Origin: Comamonas testosteroni
GTDB lineage: Bacteria > Pseudomonadota > Gammaproteobacteria > Burkholderiales > Burkholderiaceae_C
Direction of reading: 5' to 3'
Assembly: GCF_000761245.1 (NCBI RefSeq)
Contig: NZ_AWOR01000078.1
Location: 334,680-398,679 of the forward strand
DNA: 64,000 bases
Shown here: in pieces, positions 28,912 to 38,294 of the stretch
Numbering within the stretch: the first letter of the stretch is position 1
Layout of the letters: each line of letters starts with the position of its first letter
The notes under the pieces: model-generated
What the model saw: the letters and a program-made list of their open reading frames with translations, nothing else
What the model was told of the DNA's origin: nothing
Database searches by the model: none
Program-made: the position numbers and the translations under genes

Positions 28912-30288
28912 CTATTGCTTTTTCAGCTCGGCAATATAGGCATCGCGGGCCTTCACGCCATCGGCTGTGAAGTCGGTGAAAACGCCGTCAATGCCCAGGC
29001 GGTAGTAGGCCAGATATTCCTGCAGCGGGTCGCCCTTGAAGATGCCCGCGAGCCGGCTGGCTTCGCTGCGGAAGGTGAAGCTGTGCACCACCAGGCCGGC
29101 CTTGTGCGCATTGGCGATCAGGCCGGTGTCCTTGAGCGTGTTGACGTCCTTGAGGCCTGCGCCGTCCTTGTAGGGAGCGACGGAGTGGGCCAGCACCTGG
29201 GGTTTCCAGGGGCCGATGCCGTCGGCATAGGTCTTGATCTCGGCCAGACCTGCCGGCGTCTGCATGACCGCGAAGGTGCGCGCATCGCCGGCCAGAGTCC
29301 AGCTATAGGGGCGGCCGCTGATGAAGGTCCATTCGTCGGCGGTGATATAGCCTACGGAGCCGTCCCTGAAGTTGTAGTCGTTGCCGTCAATCAGCTGCAC
29401 CCCCTTGGCCCGCATGCCCGCCTTGCGCAGATACTTCAGGCTGTCGGGGTCGAAGCTCTGGATGTAGATGGGCGCTTCCTTGCGGTTGAGGTTGTTTCTG
29501 TCCAGCAGCGCCATCACGGCATCTTCGAACGGGTGCTCGCCCGTGCCGCAGCTGTTGGCAATGGCCTGCTGGTTGTTCCAGTAAGGATTCTTGGTCTCGG
29601 CGTAGACGGCAATCGTGCGGCCTGCCGCCTTGCCCTTGGCCAGCGCGATATCGATCACATCCTGTGCGCTGATCAGTGGCAGCTTGCCATTCCATTCGGT
29701 GGGGCGATCGGCGCGGTTGTCCAACGTCGTGCCGCCAAACAGCGTGCGCAGCTCATGCAGGGTGAAGTCCGAGATGGACCAGTCGCCGGTGTGGTCCTCG
29801 CCATCGACCACCAGAGCCTGCAGCACCGACTTCTGATTGTTCGGGTCGATGCGGTCGCTCAGGTACTGCGCGGGGCCGTTGGCGGCAATGGCCGGGTACT
29901 TCACGTTGACCATCACGCCGAGCGTGTTGCGCTTGCGGCCCGCCACATAGGCATTGATCTTGGCGACCTCGGCGATATTGGTGCTGTCGCTGAGCCAGGC
30001 GTTGTGGCGTGCCACCAACTGGCAGTCGCGGCTCAGGTGCATGTCCAGCTCGATCATGTCGGCACCGGCATCAATGGCTTTCTCATACGCCATCTGTGTC
30101 TGCTCGGGGTACAGCCCCGAATAGCCGCGGTGGGCGATGACCTGGGGCTGCTTGCCGTCCAGCGTCAGAAATTGCGGCGCAGGCGCTGGTGCCGGGCCGT
30201 CTCCGCCGCCACAGGCGCTCAGGGCAAAGGCGGCAAGCAAGGTAAGAGCAAAGACGGGGTGGTGGGTATGGGACATGGGTTCAGGCAT
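28912..30288 (-). CDS. glpQ: Glycerophosphodiester phosphodiesterase, lipoprotein
   Basis: GlpQ-type enzymes hydrolyse glycerophosphodiesters from phospholipid turnover to glycerol 3-phosphate and an alcohol. The 458-aa product has a lipoprotein signal peptide with the lipobox LSAC, so it is probably membrane-anchored in the periplasm. The catalytic domain shows AHRGYSGLYPEQT, the metal-binding MIELDMHLSRD and ARHNAWLSDSTN, and it ends near YRLGIDGVFTDF. The start at 30288 is preferred over ATGs at 30276 and 30306 because only it has a GAGG-like site upstream. It is a single gene downstream of trpB. Confidence 0.9.
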   Translation of the reverse strand: MPEPMSHTHHPVFALTLLAAFALSACGGGDGPAPAPAPQFLTLDGKQPQVIAHRGYSGLYPEQTQMAYEKAIDAGADMIELDMHLSRDCQLVARHNAWLSDSTNIAEVAKINAYVAGRKRNTLGVMVNVKYPAIAANGPAQYLSDRIDPNNQKSVLQALVVDGEDHTGDWSISDFTLHELRTLFGGTTLDNRADRPTEWNGKLPLISAQDVIDIALAKGKAAGRTIAVYAETKNPYWNNQQAIANSCGTGEHPFEDAVMALLDRNNLNRKEAPIYIQSFDPDSLKYLRKAGMRAKGVQLIDGNDYNFRDGSVGYITADEWTFISGRPYSWTLAGDARTFAVMQTPAGLAEIKTYADGIGPWKPQVLAHSVAPYKDGAGLKDVNTLKDTGLIANAHKAGLVVHSFTFRSEASRLAGIFKGDPLQEYLAYYRLGIDGVFTDFTADGVKARDAYIAELKKQ

Positions 30289-30366
30289 GGATGGAGATCG
30301 CCTCATGCTTGCGGTTGTTGATGACGGTTGTGTGACCGTGCCCTCAGAGCGTGTTCACGCTCCGAA

Positions 30367-30397
30367 GCACAGGGCTGCCGGGGCGGCAGCCCTGTGC
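30367..30397. terminator. Candidate terminator hairpin after trpB
   Basis: A perfect 13-bp GC-rich stem (30367-30379 with 30385-30397) closes the loop ggggc, 12 bases after the trpB stop on the minus strand. It lacks a following T tract. It separates trpB from the GDPD lipoprotein gene. Confidence 0.6.
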
Positions 30398-30409
30398 GGG
30401 ATGAGGCTG

Positions 30410-31612
30410 TTACAGCCCCAGCTTCCTGGCGACGTAATCGGCATCCTTGTCGCCGCGGCCCGAGAGATTGACCAGAATATGCTGGTCCTTGCCGAGTCTG
30501 GGCGCCTCGCGCATGGCCCAGGCCACGGCGTGTGCACTTTCCAGAGCCGGGATGATGCCCTCCACACGCGACAGCGTCATGAAGGCATTCAGGCACTCCT
30601 TGTCGTCCACGGACTGGTAGTCCACGCGGCCTATATCCTTGAGATAGCTGTGCTGCGGACCCACGCCCGGGTAGTCCAGGCCCGAGGCAATGCTGTGCAC
30701 GGCGGCCGGTGTGCCGTCGGCGTTCTCCAGCACATAGCATTTCATGCCGTGAATCTCGCCGGGCTTGCCAACCGACAGCGTGGCGGCATGGCGGCCGGGC
30801 TTGTCCACGCCCTCACCGGCAGGCTCCACGCCCACCAGATGCACGGACTCGTCACCCAGGAAGGCCGTGAAGATGCCCATGGCATTGCTTCCCCCGCCGA
30901 CGCAGGCTGCCACATGGTCGGGCAGCTTGCCATGCCGGCTCTGGAACTGTTCGCGTGCCTCACGACCGACGATGGACTGGAAGTCCCGCACCATCATGGG
31001 AAAGGGGTGCGGTCCGACCACCGAGCCAATCGCGTAAATGGTGTTGACGGGGTCTTGCAGATAAACCTCGAAGGCGCTGTCCACGGCCTCCTTCAGCGTG
31101 GCTGCGCCGCGCGTCACGGGCACCAGATTGCAGCCCAGAATGCGCATCTTGGTGACGTTGGGGTGTTCCTTCTCGATATCCACCTGGCCCATGTGAATCT
31201 CGCAGGGAATGCCCACCAGTGCACAGGCCGTGGCCAGGGCCACGCCATGCTGGCCGGCGCCGGTCTCGGCAATGACTTTTTTCTTGCCCATGAACTTGGC
31301 CAGCAGCGCCTCACCCAGGCAGTGGTTGATCTTGTGCGCTCCCGTGTGATTCAGATCTTCGCGCTTGAGATGGATCTGCGCGCCGCCAAGTTGATCGGAC
31401 AGACGCCTGGCGTGAAAGATGGGGCTGGGTCGGCCCACATAGTCGGCAAACAGCGCGGCCAGCTCGTCCTGGAAATCCTGGCGCTTGACGATCTCTTCAT
31501 AGGCTGCGGCAATCTCGTCCATGCATTGCTTGAGCTCGGGCGGCACGAGCTGGCCGCCATAGGGGCCGAAGAAGCCTTGCGCATCGGGCATGGCCTGGGG
31601 GTTCTGGGTCAT
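30410..31612 (-). CDS. trpB: Tryptophan synthase beta chain-like protein, solitary
   Basis: A 400-aa PLP enzyme of the TrpB family, which joins indole and serine to give tryptophan. It keeps FGPYGGQLVP, the PLP lysine in REDLNHTGAHKINH, AETGAGQHGVA and the phosphate-binding GGGSNAMG. It differs from the usual beta chain at several places, for example IHMGQVDIEKEHPNV where the canonical protein has a MGxxDxxRQxxNV stretch, and NLSGRGDKD is retained at the end. The ATG at 31612 has an AGGAGA ribosome site. No trpA, trpF or trpC is adjacent, so this may be a second beta chain working as an indole-scavenging or specialised enzyme. Confidence 0.88.
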   Translation of the reverse strand: MTQNPQAMPDAQGFFGPYGGQLVPPELKQCMDEIAAAYEEIVKRQDFQDELAALFADYVGRPSPIFHARRLSDQLGGAQIHLKREDLNHTGAHKINHCLGEALLAKFMGKKKVIAETGAGQHGVALATACALVGIPCEIHMGQVDIEKEHPNVTKMRILGCNLVPVTRGAATLKEAVDSAFEVYLQDPVNTIYAIGSVVGPHPFPMMVRDFQSIVGREAREQFQSRHGKLPDHVAACVGGGSNAMGIFTAFLGDESVHLVGVEPAGEGVDKPGRHAATLSVGKPGEIHGMKCYVLENADGTPAAVHSIASGLDYPGVGPQHSYLKDIGRVDYQSVDDKECLNAFMTLSRVEGIIPALESAHAVAWAMREAPRLGKDQHILVNLSGRGDKDADYVARKLGL

Positions 31613-31728
31613 GGCTTGTCTCCTTGGTGTGTGGTGCAGCGAAGCTGCATTCATAGCACACGGCGGGCTCAAGGCGCTTGCAGGCAAGTCCGGATGGAAT
31701 CAGCACAGAAAGGAACGCAGCGCTCAAG

Positions 31729-31763
31729 ATGAAAGCGCTGACAGCTATTGTTTTGATATTGGC
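31729..31763. repeat. Half copy of the AT-rich dispersed element
   Basis: The string agcgctgacagctattgttttgatattgg resembles the 3' half of the AT-rich element copies and especially the end of the copy at 44735-44829 (tttgatattgg shared). It lies in the divergent gap between trpB and the DUF2868 gene. Confidence 0.45.
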
Positions 31764-31798
31764 GGCAACCTGCTCCTGCTCTGAAACACAATAGCGAC

Positions 31799-33232
31799 AT
31801 GAAAGCCAGCTCAGCCCGCGATATTGTCTTTGCTCATGCTCTGGAAACCGCAGCTCCGCACGAGGCGCTGCCCACGGCCGAGCGCTGCACTGCCATCACG
31901 CAGGAGTGCCTGCACGCCCAGGGCAAGGTCAAGGGTGGCGGCCGCGCGGCGTTCGAAGGCTTTCTGCAAGAGCGGGCGCAACGCGTGATCGCTGCAGCGC
32001 AGCTGCCTGCCGACATACGGGCGATGGCCCGGCAGCGCGCCGGCATTTCGCGCTGGATGGTGCTGGTGGTGATGGCTGCGGCATCTGCGCTGGGCTTTGC
32101 GGGGCATGCGATCACCGACCCGCATCGTGTGGACCTGCTCTCTGCCTCCCTGATCGGTATCGTTCTGTGGAACTTGCTGGTCTATGTGCTGTTGCTGCTG
32201 ACCTGGCTGCGCAGTCTGGTGCGGCGCAAGAAGACGGTGATTGCACCGCTGGAGCCCGAACAGGGTCAGGGCGCCGCGGCAGCGCCTAGCGGCTGGCTGC
32301 AGAAGCTGCAGGCAAGGAAGTGGAGTGTTTCGCGCGGCACGGGGCTGCGCAAGATGGCGCTGAACTTCGAGCGCAACTGGTGGCAGGTCAACCAGCGACC
32401 ACGCCATGCGCAATGGCTCATGTGCCTGCATCTGGGGGCTGCAATGCTGGCGCTGGGAGCGCTGGCATCGCTATGGCTCACCGGTCTCACCAAGGCTTAT
32501 CAAGTGGGCTGGGAGAGCACTTTCCTCTCGCCGTCTGCCGTGCAGACCTGTCTGAACATGCTGTTTGCGCCGGTGCAGCATCTGCTGGGCCTGGCACCGT
32601 GGAGTCTGGCGCAGATCCAGGCGCTGCAGGGCTGGTCGGCCGGTGATGCCGCAGATGCGGGGCCACGCTGGGTGCAGCTCTACAGCTGGCTGCTGGGCTT
32701 GATGGTGGTGGCGCCGCGCCTGCTGCTGGCGCTGTGGCAGGCAGCCAGGGTCTGGTGGTTGAGCCAGCATCTGGCCTTGCCGCTGCAGCAGCCCTATTTC
32801 CAGAAGCTGCAGCGTGACTGGGCGGGACGCGCAACGGCGCTGCTGGTGCAGCCCTACAGCCTGGACATCACGCCCGAGCGCGAGGCCGCCCTGCGCAACC
32901 ACGTGGCGCAGAGCTACGGCGCTGGTGCGCAGCTTGAGCTGCTGCCTGTGCTGGCCTATGGCTCGCCCTTGCCGGACGCCTCGGTTGTTGACGCACAGCA
33001 GGTGCTGCTGCTCAATCTGGCTGCCACGCCGGAGGCGGAAATTCATGGCGTGCTGCTGGCGCAGGTATTGAACCGCTGGGGTGCGCAGACAGATGTGTGG
33101 CTATGGGCGGCGGATTTTCGTGCGCGCAACAGCGGTGCCCCGGCGCGAGTGCAGGAGCGCGAGCAGCTGTGGCGGGAATTCGTGCGTGGCACGGGCCTGA
33201 ACCCGACCCTGGTGCCCGGCGCAGGAGTGTGA
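31799..33232 (+). CDS. DUF2868-type membrane protein
   Basis: A 477-aa protein with four clear hydrophobic segments: about residues 80-102, 113-140, 203-225 and 290-320. A soluble C-terminal domain follows and includes QPYFQKLQRDWAGRA and a segment rich in hydrophobic strands. It matches proteins annotated as DUF2868, which have no known function. The next gene, a DUF3482-type GTPase, begins in its stop codon (TGATG), so the two are translationally coupled and probably form one membrane complex. A half copy of an AT-rich repeat lies upstream. Confidence 0.8.
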   Translation: MKASSARDIVFAHALETAAPHEALPTAERCTAITQECLHAQGKVKGGGRAAFEGFLQERAQRVIAAAQLPADIRAMARQRAGISRWMVLVVMAAASALGFAGHAITDPHRVDLLSASLIGIVLWNLLVYVLLLLTWLRSLVRRKKTVIAPLEPEQGQGAAAAPSGWLQKLQARKWSVSRGTGLRKMALNFERNWWQVNQRPRHAQWLMCLHLGAAMLALGALASLWLTGLTKAYQVGWESTFLSPSAVQTCLNMLFAPVQHLLGLAPWSLAQIQALQGWSAGDAADAGPRWVQLYSWLLGLMVVAPRLLLALWQAARVWWLSQHLALPLQQPYFQKLQRDWAGRATALLVQPYSLDITPEREAALRNHVAQSYGAGAQLELLPVLAYGSPLPDASVVDAQQVLLLNLAATPEAEIHGVLLAQVLNRWGAQTDVWLWAADFRARNSGAPARVQEREQLWREFVRGTGLNPTLVPGAGV

Positions 33233-34791
33233 TGATGAGTGAGAACAATGAGCTGGTCCCGATTGACAACAGCATTCAGTGGTGTCTTTTGTCGCACACC
33301 AATATCGGCAAGACTACGCTGACCCGTACGCTGATGGCCGACGACGTCGGCGAGATTGACGACGCAGCCCATGTGACCACGCAGTCGCAGCGCTATCTGC
33401 TTCAGAAAACGCAGCAGGGCGATGAGCTGTGGCTTTGGGATACGCCGGGTTTCGGCGACTCCGTGCGGCTTTATGAGCGCCTGCGGCTGCAGGGCAATCC
33501 GCTGGGCTGGTTTCTCAGCAATGTCTGGGACCGCTGGCGCGATAGGCCTTTTTACCTGAGCCAGCGTGCCTTGCTTGCTGCGCGCGATCATGCGGATGTG
33601 ATGCTCTACCTCGTCAACGCGGCAGAAGACCCGGCCGATGCCGGCTACTGGAGCGCCGAGATGAACATACTGGCCTGGCTGAACAAGCCGGTCATCGTGC
33701 TGCTCAACCAGATCGGCAGCGACACCACGGCAGAGCAGACGCAGGAGGATTTGCGGCGCTGGCAGCAGGCGACGCAGAGCTTTCACAGTGTGGTGCGCGA
33801 TGTGCTGGTGCTGGACGCCTTCACGCGCAGCTGGTGGCATGAGCGCAGGATGATGCAGAGCATTGCGCCGCTGTTGCCTGGCTCCAAACAGCCCGCCTAT
33901 CAGCGTCTGCTGGAGCAGCGGGCCGGGCAGCAGCAGCAGCGAGAGCAGGCGAGCCTGGCGGTCATGGCAGAGCAGTTGCTGGCGACGGCGGGGCTGCATG
34001 AAAAGCTCGATCCCGAGCAAGGCAGGCTGCTGGCACGTGCCTGGCAAAGCCTGAGCCAGCTCACCACCAAACTGGGCAAATCGGCAGAGGGTGAAGAGCG
34101 GCTCGGAACGCAAGCCAGGGCGGCTGTGCAGCGGCTGCTGCAGGCTTTGCGTCAGGCCGATGTGCAGGCCACCCAGCGCTTGCTCGAGATTCATGGACTC
34201 GACGGTCAGGCGGCCAGTCAGATTCAGGAGCAATTGCGCAGCCAGCTTCAGATCACAACGCCCGTGGATGCACAGGCGGCCAGCTTGTGGGGGGCGTTGA
34301 CTGCCGGTGCGGCCACAGGACTGGGGGCCGATCTGATGGCAGGAGGTTTGACGCTGGGTGCCGGCGCCCTGGTGGGCGCGCTGTTGGGGGCGCTCACCTT
34401 TGGGGGAGCGGCCTGGGGGGCGAACAAGATGTTCGACCAGGAGCAGCAGAGCTTTCAACTCTCGACCGACTATCTGAACGCCGCAGTGAGTCAGGTATTG
34501 CTCAAGTACCTGCTGATCTCGCATTTCGGCCGTGGTCGCGGTCGCTACACCAGCCCTGCTGCGCCCAGTCAATGGAGTGAGCTGACCCAGGGCGCGGTGC
34601 AGACCCATGCCGCGCGATGGGCTGCACTCTGGGCGCAGCTGCGCGAAGCACATGCCGCAGGGGCGGCTACCGATGCGCAGAGAGTCGCCATGATGGAGCT
34701 GCTCTCGCAAAGCCTGCAGCAGATCATGGCCGATCTCTATCCGGGGCTGAACGCAGAGTCCGGTGTCAGAGACGGGGAAAGCGCACCGTAA
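33232..34791 (+). CDS. DUF3482-type GTPase
   Basis: A 519-aa protein with a GTPase domain at the N-terminus: a P-loop SHTNIGKTTLT in which serine replaces the usual first glycine (about residues 22-32), the G3 motif WDTPGFGD, and NQIG where NKxD would be expected. A middle coiled-coil-like region rich in Gln/Glu follows, then a glycine/alanine-rich hydrophobic hairpin (near residues 350-395), which may insert into membranes. It is coupled to the DUF2868 membrane protein. The ATG at 33235 is an alternative start with better ribosome-site spacing. Its 3' end overlaps the histidine kinase gene tail-to-tail by 26 bases. Function unknown. Confidence 0.82.
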   Translation: MMSENNELVPIDNSIQWCLLSHTNIGKTTLTRTLMADDVGEIDDAAHVTTQSQRYLLQKTQQGDELWLWDTPGFGDSVRLYERLRLQGNPLGWFLSNVWDRWRDRPFYLSQRALLAARDHADVMLYLVNAAEDPADAGYWSAEMNILAWLNKPVIVLLNQIGSDTTAEQTQEDLRRWQQATQSFHSVVRDVLVLDAFTRSWWHERRMMQSIAPLLPGSKQPAYQRLLEQRAGQQQQREQASLAVMAEQLLATAGLHEKLDPEQGRLLARAWQSLSQLTTKLGKSAEGEERLGTQARAAVQRLLQALRQADVQATQRLLEIHGLDGQAASQIQEQLRSQLQITTPVDAQAASLWGALTAGAATGLGADLMAGGLTLGAGALVGALLGALTFGGAAWGANKMFDQEQQSFQLSTDYLNAAVSQVLLKYLLISHFGRGRGRYTSPAAPSQWSELTQGAVQTHAARWAALWAQLREAHAAGAATDAQRVAMMELLSQSLQQIMADLYPGLNAESGVRDGESAP

Positions 34792-35938
34792 ACAGGGCAC
34801 CGCCACGCTCGGACACGCCGGCGCTGACGGTCCCGCCCTGTGAAGTCACCAGTGCCTTGACGATGGACAGGCCCAGACCCGAGCCTTCTCTGCGACGCTT
34901 GCCGGGAGTCTGGACAAAGCGCTGGAAGGGGTGGGCCTGAACTTCGTCAGCAAGGCCGGGCCCCGCATCGCCCACTTCCAGGGTCACCCATGACTGGTTC
35001 TGGTGGTCGGAGGTCGTATGCACCCGGATGCTCAGCCAGTGGCCGCTGCTGGCATGACGCAGCACGTTGCTGATGAGGTTGGTGGTGATCTGGCGCAAGC
35101 GATCGACGTCGGCTTTGATGTCGGTGCTGCCATCGCCGTCCTGCATTGGCAGATCCAGTGACAGCGCCATGTCCAGCTTTTGCAGCTGCGGGTGCAGGTC
35201 CTCGACGACATCGCTGACCAGTGCAGCAAGGTCTATGCGTTCCTTGCGCAGGGACAGCTGTCCTGCGTCGGCCATGGACAGGGTGTGCAGATCGCCGACC
35301 AGCCGTCCCAGATGCTCGACCTGGGCCAGCAGCGTCCTCATCTCGGCCTGGCTGGAGTCGATGACGCCGTCGCAGATCGCGTGCAGGCGAGCCTGCAACA
35401 CCGTCAAAGGGGTGCGCAGCTCGTGGGAGATGGAGGCGGCCGTGGCGAGGCGCTCCGCTTCCAGAGTCTCCAGCGAATCGACCATGCCGTTGAAGGCGTC
35501 GATCATCTCGGCCATCTCGCCATGGGCGTTGCCTTTGACGGCTCTGGAGGCCAGATCGCCACGTTCCACGCGCGCAGCCACCTCCACCATGGAGGCCAGC
35601 GGGCTGGTGATGCGTCGCGAAATCCAGAAGCCCACGGCCATGCCGAAAGGCAGGCTGACAGCCAGGCCGATGACCAGCGACCATTTCTCGCCAAACAGGC
35701 GGTCGCCTTCCCAGTACTCGGAGTAGATCTGAAGGGCTCTGGGGCTGTCTTCCAGATCCTGGGACTTCAGCGCTTCCAGCTCGGTTCTGACGGGGCCTGG
35801 CAGGTGGCGGTAGAACTCGCGGTACTGCAGTTCGGAAAACGCCAGCACGCCAATCGCCAGGGAGGCAATGGCCAGCAGCACGGCAGCCGTGATCCACAGA
35901 CCAAAGCGGACCCAGATGCGGTTCAGTCCCAGGGCCAT
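34766..35938 (-). CDS. Sensor histidine kinase (BaeS-like)
   Basis: A 390-aa membrane sensor kinase. Two transmembrane segments (about residues 10-32 and 83-105) flank a short periplasmic domain of some 50 residues. A HAMP domain follows, then the phosphorylation site ISHELRTPLT near residue 170 and a catalytic ATPase domain with N-box NLISNVLRHA, the G1 motif GDAGPGL and GSGLGLSIV. The response regulator gene upstream overlaps its start by 16 bases. The pair is divergent from the ABC exporter operon, and BaeSR-type systems control efflux genes, so regulation of that operon is likely but not shown. Confidence 0.9.
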   Translation of the reverse strand: MALGLNRIWVRFGLWITAAVLLAIASLAIGVLAFSELQYREFYRHLPGPVRTELEALKSQDLEDSPRALQIYSEYWEGDRLFGEKWSLVIGLAVSLPFGMAVGFWISRRITSPLASMVEVAARVERGDLASRAVKGNAHGEMAEMIDAFNGMVDSLETLEAERLATAASISHELRTPLTVLQARLHAICDGVIDSSQAEMRTLLAQVEHLGRLVGDLHTLSMADAGQLSLRKERIDLAALVSDVVEDLHPQLQKLDMALSLDLPMQDGDGSTDIKADVDRLRQITTNLISNVLRHASSGHWLSIRVHTTSDHQNQSWVTLEVGDAGPGLADEVQAHPFQRFVQTPGKRRREGSGLGLSIVKALVTSQGGTVSAGVSERGGALFTVRFPRL

Positions 35939-36672
35939 AGACGATAGCCAATACCGCGCACGGTTTCGATCAGCCCGTCCTGGCCGGCCAGTTGCAGCTT
36001 GCGGCGCAGTTTGGAGAGGTGGGAGTCGATCACCCGCTCCAGCGCATCGCTTTCCGGCAGGCAGTTCTCAATCAGGTAGGCACGTGAAAAGCAGCGGCGT
36101 GGCTGGGCCGCCAGGCAGGCCAGCAGACGGAATTCCGTGAGCGTCAGTGCCAGGGGCACGGCCTGGCCCGCATCGTCATAGACGGCAGCACTGTGAGCTT
36201 CCACGTCGATCTCTATCGGTCCGACGCGTATGGGGGCGGCCACCGGCGCAGGCTTGGCCTGGGTGCGGCGCAGCACGGCACGCACCCGGGCCACCACCTC
36301 GGGAGGGTTGAAAGGCTTGACCACATAGTCGTCCGCTCCCAGGCGCAGTGCCAGCAGCTTGTCCACATCGTCTGCCAGGGCCGTCACCATGATGACGGGG
36401 ACATCGCTGTCATTGCGAATCATGCGCAGCACATCCACTCCATCGACCTTGGGCAGATGAATGTCTAGCAGCACCAGGTCCGGGCGCAGCTGGCGAAAGC
36501 TCTGCAGGGCTTCCTCGCCGTCTTGCGCCATGCGAATGCGCATGCCGTCGCGCTCCAGATAGGCGCTGAGAACGCCCGCAATTCCGGGTTCGTCTTCGAC
36601 CACAAGCACCATGGGCGTGGAAGCAGGTTGAGCAAAAGTAGTCATGGTTTTGTGTGCAGCAAAGTCATGCAT
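35923..36672 (-). CDS. OmpR-family response regulator (BaeR-like)
   Basis: A 249-aa response regulator. The receiver domain has acidic residues in VVEDEPG, the phospho-acceptor aspartate in LVLLDIHLP near residue 70, and the conserved lysine in DDYVVKPFNPPE. The C-terminal winged-helix domain ends with LSKLRRKL..ETVRGIGYRL. The ATG at 36672 was chosen because it has a GGGAG ribosome site; an ATG nine codons in (MTTFAQ) has none. It is the first gene of the two-component operon, 200 bases from the divergent efflux operon, which is its most likely target. Confidence 0.9.
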   Translation of the reverse strand: MHDFAAHKTMTTFAQPASTPMVLVVEDEPGIAGVLSAYLERDGMRIRMAQDGEEALQSFRQLRPDLVLLDIHLPKVDGVDVLRMIRNDSDVPVIMVTALADDVDKLLALRLGADDYVVKPFNPPEVVARVRAVLRRTQAKPAPVAAPIRVGPIEIDVEAHSAAVYDDAGQAVPLALTLTEFRLLACLAAQPRRCFSRAYLIENCLPESDALERVIDSHLSKLRRKLQLAGQDGLIETVRGIGYRLWPWD

Positions 36673-36872
36673 CTGCTGGACTCCCTGAAACTTGTTATCT
36701 GCACATTATGTGCGTTGCCGCTGCAATAGCCGAATGGCTACGGTTCTCCATAATTCCTACATAAACCCTGCAATCTGGCGAAAGCTTGCTGCCGTCCAAT
36801 GGCGAGCATGGAAAGCTGTTTCCGCTTTCTGCAGGTTCCCGGGTGACATCTATAGCTTGAGCCAACTGCGCT

Positions 36873-38294
36873 GTGATATTTCCTTCTCACGTCTCGCGTC
36901 TTCGCATGGGCAGTCTGTGTCTGTGTGCCTTGTCGTTGCTGGCAGGCTGTGCTGCGCCCGAGGCAGTCAAGCTGGACCGGACCACGCCACCTCAGTGGCA
37001 GCAGCAGGAGTCGGCTCAAAAGTCGGACCCTGCGGCATTGGCCCACTGGTGGCGCGCCTGGAATGACCCCGCGCTGAATGCGCTGGTGGATGAGGCGCTG
37101 TCCCAGAACCTTGATGTGGCTCAGGCTGTGCTGCGTCTGCGTCAGCAGCGTTTGCTGGCCGGTACGGCCGATGCGGCTTTTCGCCCCACGGTCAGCACCG
37201 GAGCGCGGACCCTGCAGGATATTGCAGCAGTTGATACTTACTTTCATGCCAGCATTGATGTGAGCTGGGACCTGGGCCTGTTTGGTGACTCCGAAGCGGC
37301 GCGCCGCGCAGGCACGGCCGGCGTGCTGGATGCGCAAGCCCAGCTGCATGCAGCGCGGGTGGCGCTGGTGGCCGATGTGGTGCACCGTTATCTCGATATC
37401 CGGCTGGCCCAGGTGCAGCGCAGCTTGGCCGAGAGGCAATTGCAGCAGGCACAGCGACAGTTGCAGCTCTTGCAGATTCGGCATGAGCAGAGGCTGACAG
37501 ATGCCCAGTCTCTGGAGCAGCAAAAGTTGCAGCTGCGCACCGCACAGTCTCAGCTGTTCACCTTGAACGAAGCCCAGGCGCGCGCCGCCCATGCGCTGGC
37601 TGCCCTGCTGGGACGCGAGCGTGCCGAGCCGCAGTGGCTGCAGCCCGGGACGGATGCCGCGTTGCCCGCAATGCAGGCGCTTGCCGTGCTGCCGGCAGAC
37701 CTGCTGCGCAGCCGCCCCGATATTCAAAGCGCCGAGGCCGCAGTGGAGCAGGCCGCGGCCGAGGTCGGTGTGTCACGCGCGGCGCTCTATCCGCGACTGA
37801 CCCTGACGGGATCCTTGTTGTACGCATACAACCTGACGCGCAATCACCGCACGACTTCGGACTCCATCCCCATGGTCGGTCCGCAGATCGATATTCCGCT
37901 CTTTGACTGGGGGCGCCGCCGTGCCGTGGCAGACGGCAAGGAGTTGGCGCTGCAGGCCAGCATCAAGGCATACCGCCAGACCGTGCTCAATGGCATTGCC
38001 GAGGCTGAAACCGCCCTGGCAGCGGTTGCCGCCCAGCAGCAAAGGCAGCAGCAGCTGCAGTCCGAGAGACAGATCCATGCCGGGCGCGAGAAGGCCCAGG
38101 CAGTGCGCCAGCAACTGGGCCTGTCCAGCGAGCTTGCGGGCATCGATAGCGCCCGCGCCAGCCTGCAAAACCAGAGCGAGCTGGCAACCGCCAGGGCTGC
38201 CGAGGCGCTGGCCTATGTGGCTCTCTACAAGGCTGTGGGTGCTGCGCCTGTCGATGCTGCGCTTGTTACCCGGACCACAGAGGTCCAGCCATGA
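36873..38294 (+). CDS. Outer-membrane efflux lipoprotein (TolC/NodT family)
   Basis: A 473-aa outer-membrane factor. The signal peptide ends in the lipobox LAGC, so it is an acylated NodT-type channel. The two OEP repeats are visible, with ALNALVDEALSQNLDVAQA near residue 65 and the proline-containing LRSRPDIQSAEAA near residue 280, followed by FDWGRRRA. A GTG start at 36873 is preferred because it supplies arginines for the signal peptide; the ATG at 36906 lacks them. First gene of a nine-gene operon, and the ABC permease gene overlaps its stop by ATGA. It should provide the outer-membrane exit for the exporter that follows. Confidence 0.85.
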   Translation: MIFPSHVSRLRMGSLCLCALSLLAGCAAPEAVKLDRTTPPQWQQQESAQKSDPAALAHWWRAWNDPALNALVDEALSQNLDVAQAVLRLRQQRLLAGTADAAFRPTVSTGARTLQDIAAVDTYFHASIDVSWDLGLFGDSEAARRAGTAGVLDAQAQLHAARVALVADVVHRYLDIRLAQVQRSLAERQLQQAQRQLQLLQIRHEQRLTDAQSLEQQKLQLRTAQSQLFTLNEAQARAAHALAALLGRERAEPQWLQPGTDAALPAMQALAVLPADLLRSRPDIQSAEAAVEQAAAEVGVSRAALYPRLTLTGSLLYAYNLTRNHRTTSDSIPMVGPQIDIPLFDWGRRRAVADGKELALQASIKAYRQTVLNGIAEAETALAAVAAQQQRQQQLQSERQIHAGREKAQAVRQQLGLSSELAGIDSARASLQNQSELATARAAEALAYVALYKAVGAAPVDAALVTRTTEVQP

